5,755 bases of DNA, taken from positions 1 to 5,755 of the forward strand of contig JAGHDJ010000098.1 of assembly GCA_021159955.1 (NCBI GenBank), in the 5' to 3' direction. Shown here one piece after another: positions 5,541-5,755 of this stretch. The stretch comes from Dehalococcoidia bacterium (GTDB taxonomy: Bacteria > Chloroflexota > Dehalococcoidia > UBA2247). A model generated the notes under the pieces. That model did no database searches and had not been told where the DNA came from. It saw nothing but the letters and a program-made list of their open reading frames with translations. How positions within the stretch are numbered: position 1 is the stretch's first letter; every line of letters begins with the position of its first letter. Position numbers and translations under genes: made by a program.

Positions 5541-5755
5541 TTACACATCCTGATTAGATTTCTCATTGGCAAGAAACAACCCAACGCGACGTATGAGATG
5601 CGGATACGAAGTAAAACCCAGCGCCGCCGCGACCTGTTCAGGCCTACCCGTTCCGCGATGGTCAGACAGCAAGCGCATACCAAGAACACACTCGGAGTCC
5701 GTTAGGGCAATAATCCATATATCATCTATAAGAGCCCTGAGGTCATAATGGCGAA
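5541..5755 (-). CDS. C-terminal fragment resembling radical SAM-linked protein (DUF2344/TIGR03936), 5' end outside window
   Basis: An open frame enters from the right edge and ends at TAA 5541-5543, giving 70 residues. The visible part contains HYDLRALIDDIWI, then LGMRLLSDHRGTGRPEQV (28-41 for the MRLL to Q part), AAALGF and IRRVGLFL. From memory, the end of the DUF2344 (TIGR03936, radical-SAM-linked) domain has the same layout: an R-P/A-L-hydrophobic strand, a short loop, a GT(G/A)RPEEVL-type turn with a helix ALG, then a final R-x-G-L strand. This family is usually fused to, or encoded next to, a radical SAM protein; its exact role is not settled. Codon usage and lack of internal stops support a real gene. 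The assignment rests on a short C-terminal piece and could be wrong. It lies 64 bases upstream of tilS on the same strand and probably shares its transcript. Confidence 0.6.
   Translation of the reverse strand, partial: RHYDLRALIDDIWIIALTDSECVLGMRLLSDHRGTGRPEQVAAALGFTSYPHLIRRVGLFLANEKSNQDV

Noticed and set aside
5501..5689. 62-codon minus-strand ORF upstream of tilS
   Set aside because: It overlaps the DUF2344-like C-terminus in a different frame; the other frame has the family-like motifs and enters from the window edge without stops.
5566..5748. 60-codon plus-strand ORF at the right edge
   Set aside because: It is antisense to the partial DUF2344-like gene and shows no recognisable motif or ribosome-binding site.

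Overview
The window is about 50% G+C bacterial DNA, compactly packed with housekeeping and redox genes. There are no mobile elements, rRNA or tRNA genes, or CRISPR arrays. The organism is probably an anaerobe, because it pairs an Nfn-type (electron-bifurcating ferredoxin:NADP) flavoprotein couple with a small 2[4Fe-4S] ferredoxin. GTG and TTG starts occur. The gene set would suit an uncultured Chloroflexota/Dehalococcoidia-like or similar anaerobic lineage, but that placement is a weak guess from general familiarity, not something the sequence proves.

Layout. Positions 1-2246 (minus strand) hold a two-gene operon. nfnA (FAD/NAD-binding, 2Fe-2S subunit) comes first, then the GltA/SudA-like nfnB, whose last few codons run off the left edge. 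Positions 2247-2491 are a 245-base divergent intergenic region. It carries a fair promoter for rsmD, a very tentative promoter for nfnA and a 7-bp inverted repeat; no RNA gene or credible ORF was seen there. Positions 2492-3528 (plus) hold rsmD and coaD, which overlap by 7 bases and are presumably translationally coupled. Positions 3529-3653 contain a long hairpin next to an A6/T6 tract. Positions 3654-3920 (plus) encode a YfhL/Allochromatium-type dicluster ferredoxin. Positions 3921-4048 are a convergent gap with a weak hairpin. Positions 4049-5476 (minus) are tilS, starting at TTG. Positions 5541-5755 (minus) are the C-terminal 70 residues of a protein resembling the radical-SAM-linked DUF2344/TIGR03936 family, entering from the right edge and probably co-transcribed with tilS.

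How the genes fit together. NfnAB would exchange electrons between NADH, NADPH and ferredoxin, and the nearby small ferredoxin is a possible but unproven partner. rsmD (16S rRNA m2G966), tilS (lysidine in tRNA-Ile) and coaD (CoA biosynthesis) are ordinary translation and cofactor genes. I found no convincing undescribed system. The points most worth a second look are the hairpin at 3573-3613, which could end antisense tilS transcripts or structure the ferredoxin leader; two G8 homopolymers placed on conserved Gly-Gly codons of coaD and tilS; and the apparently near-leaderless rsmD message.
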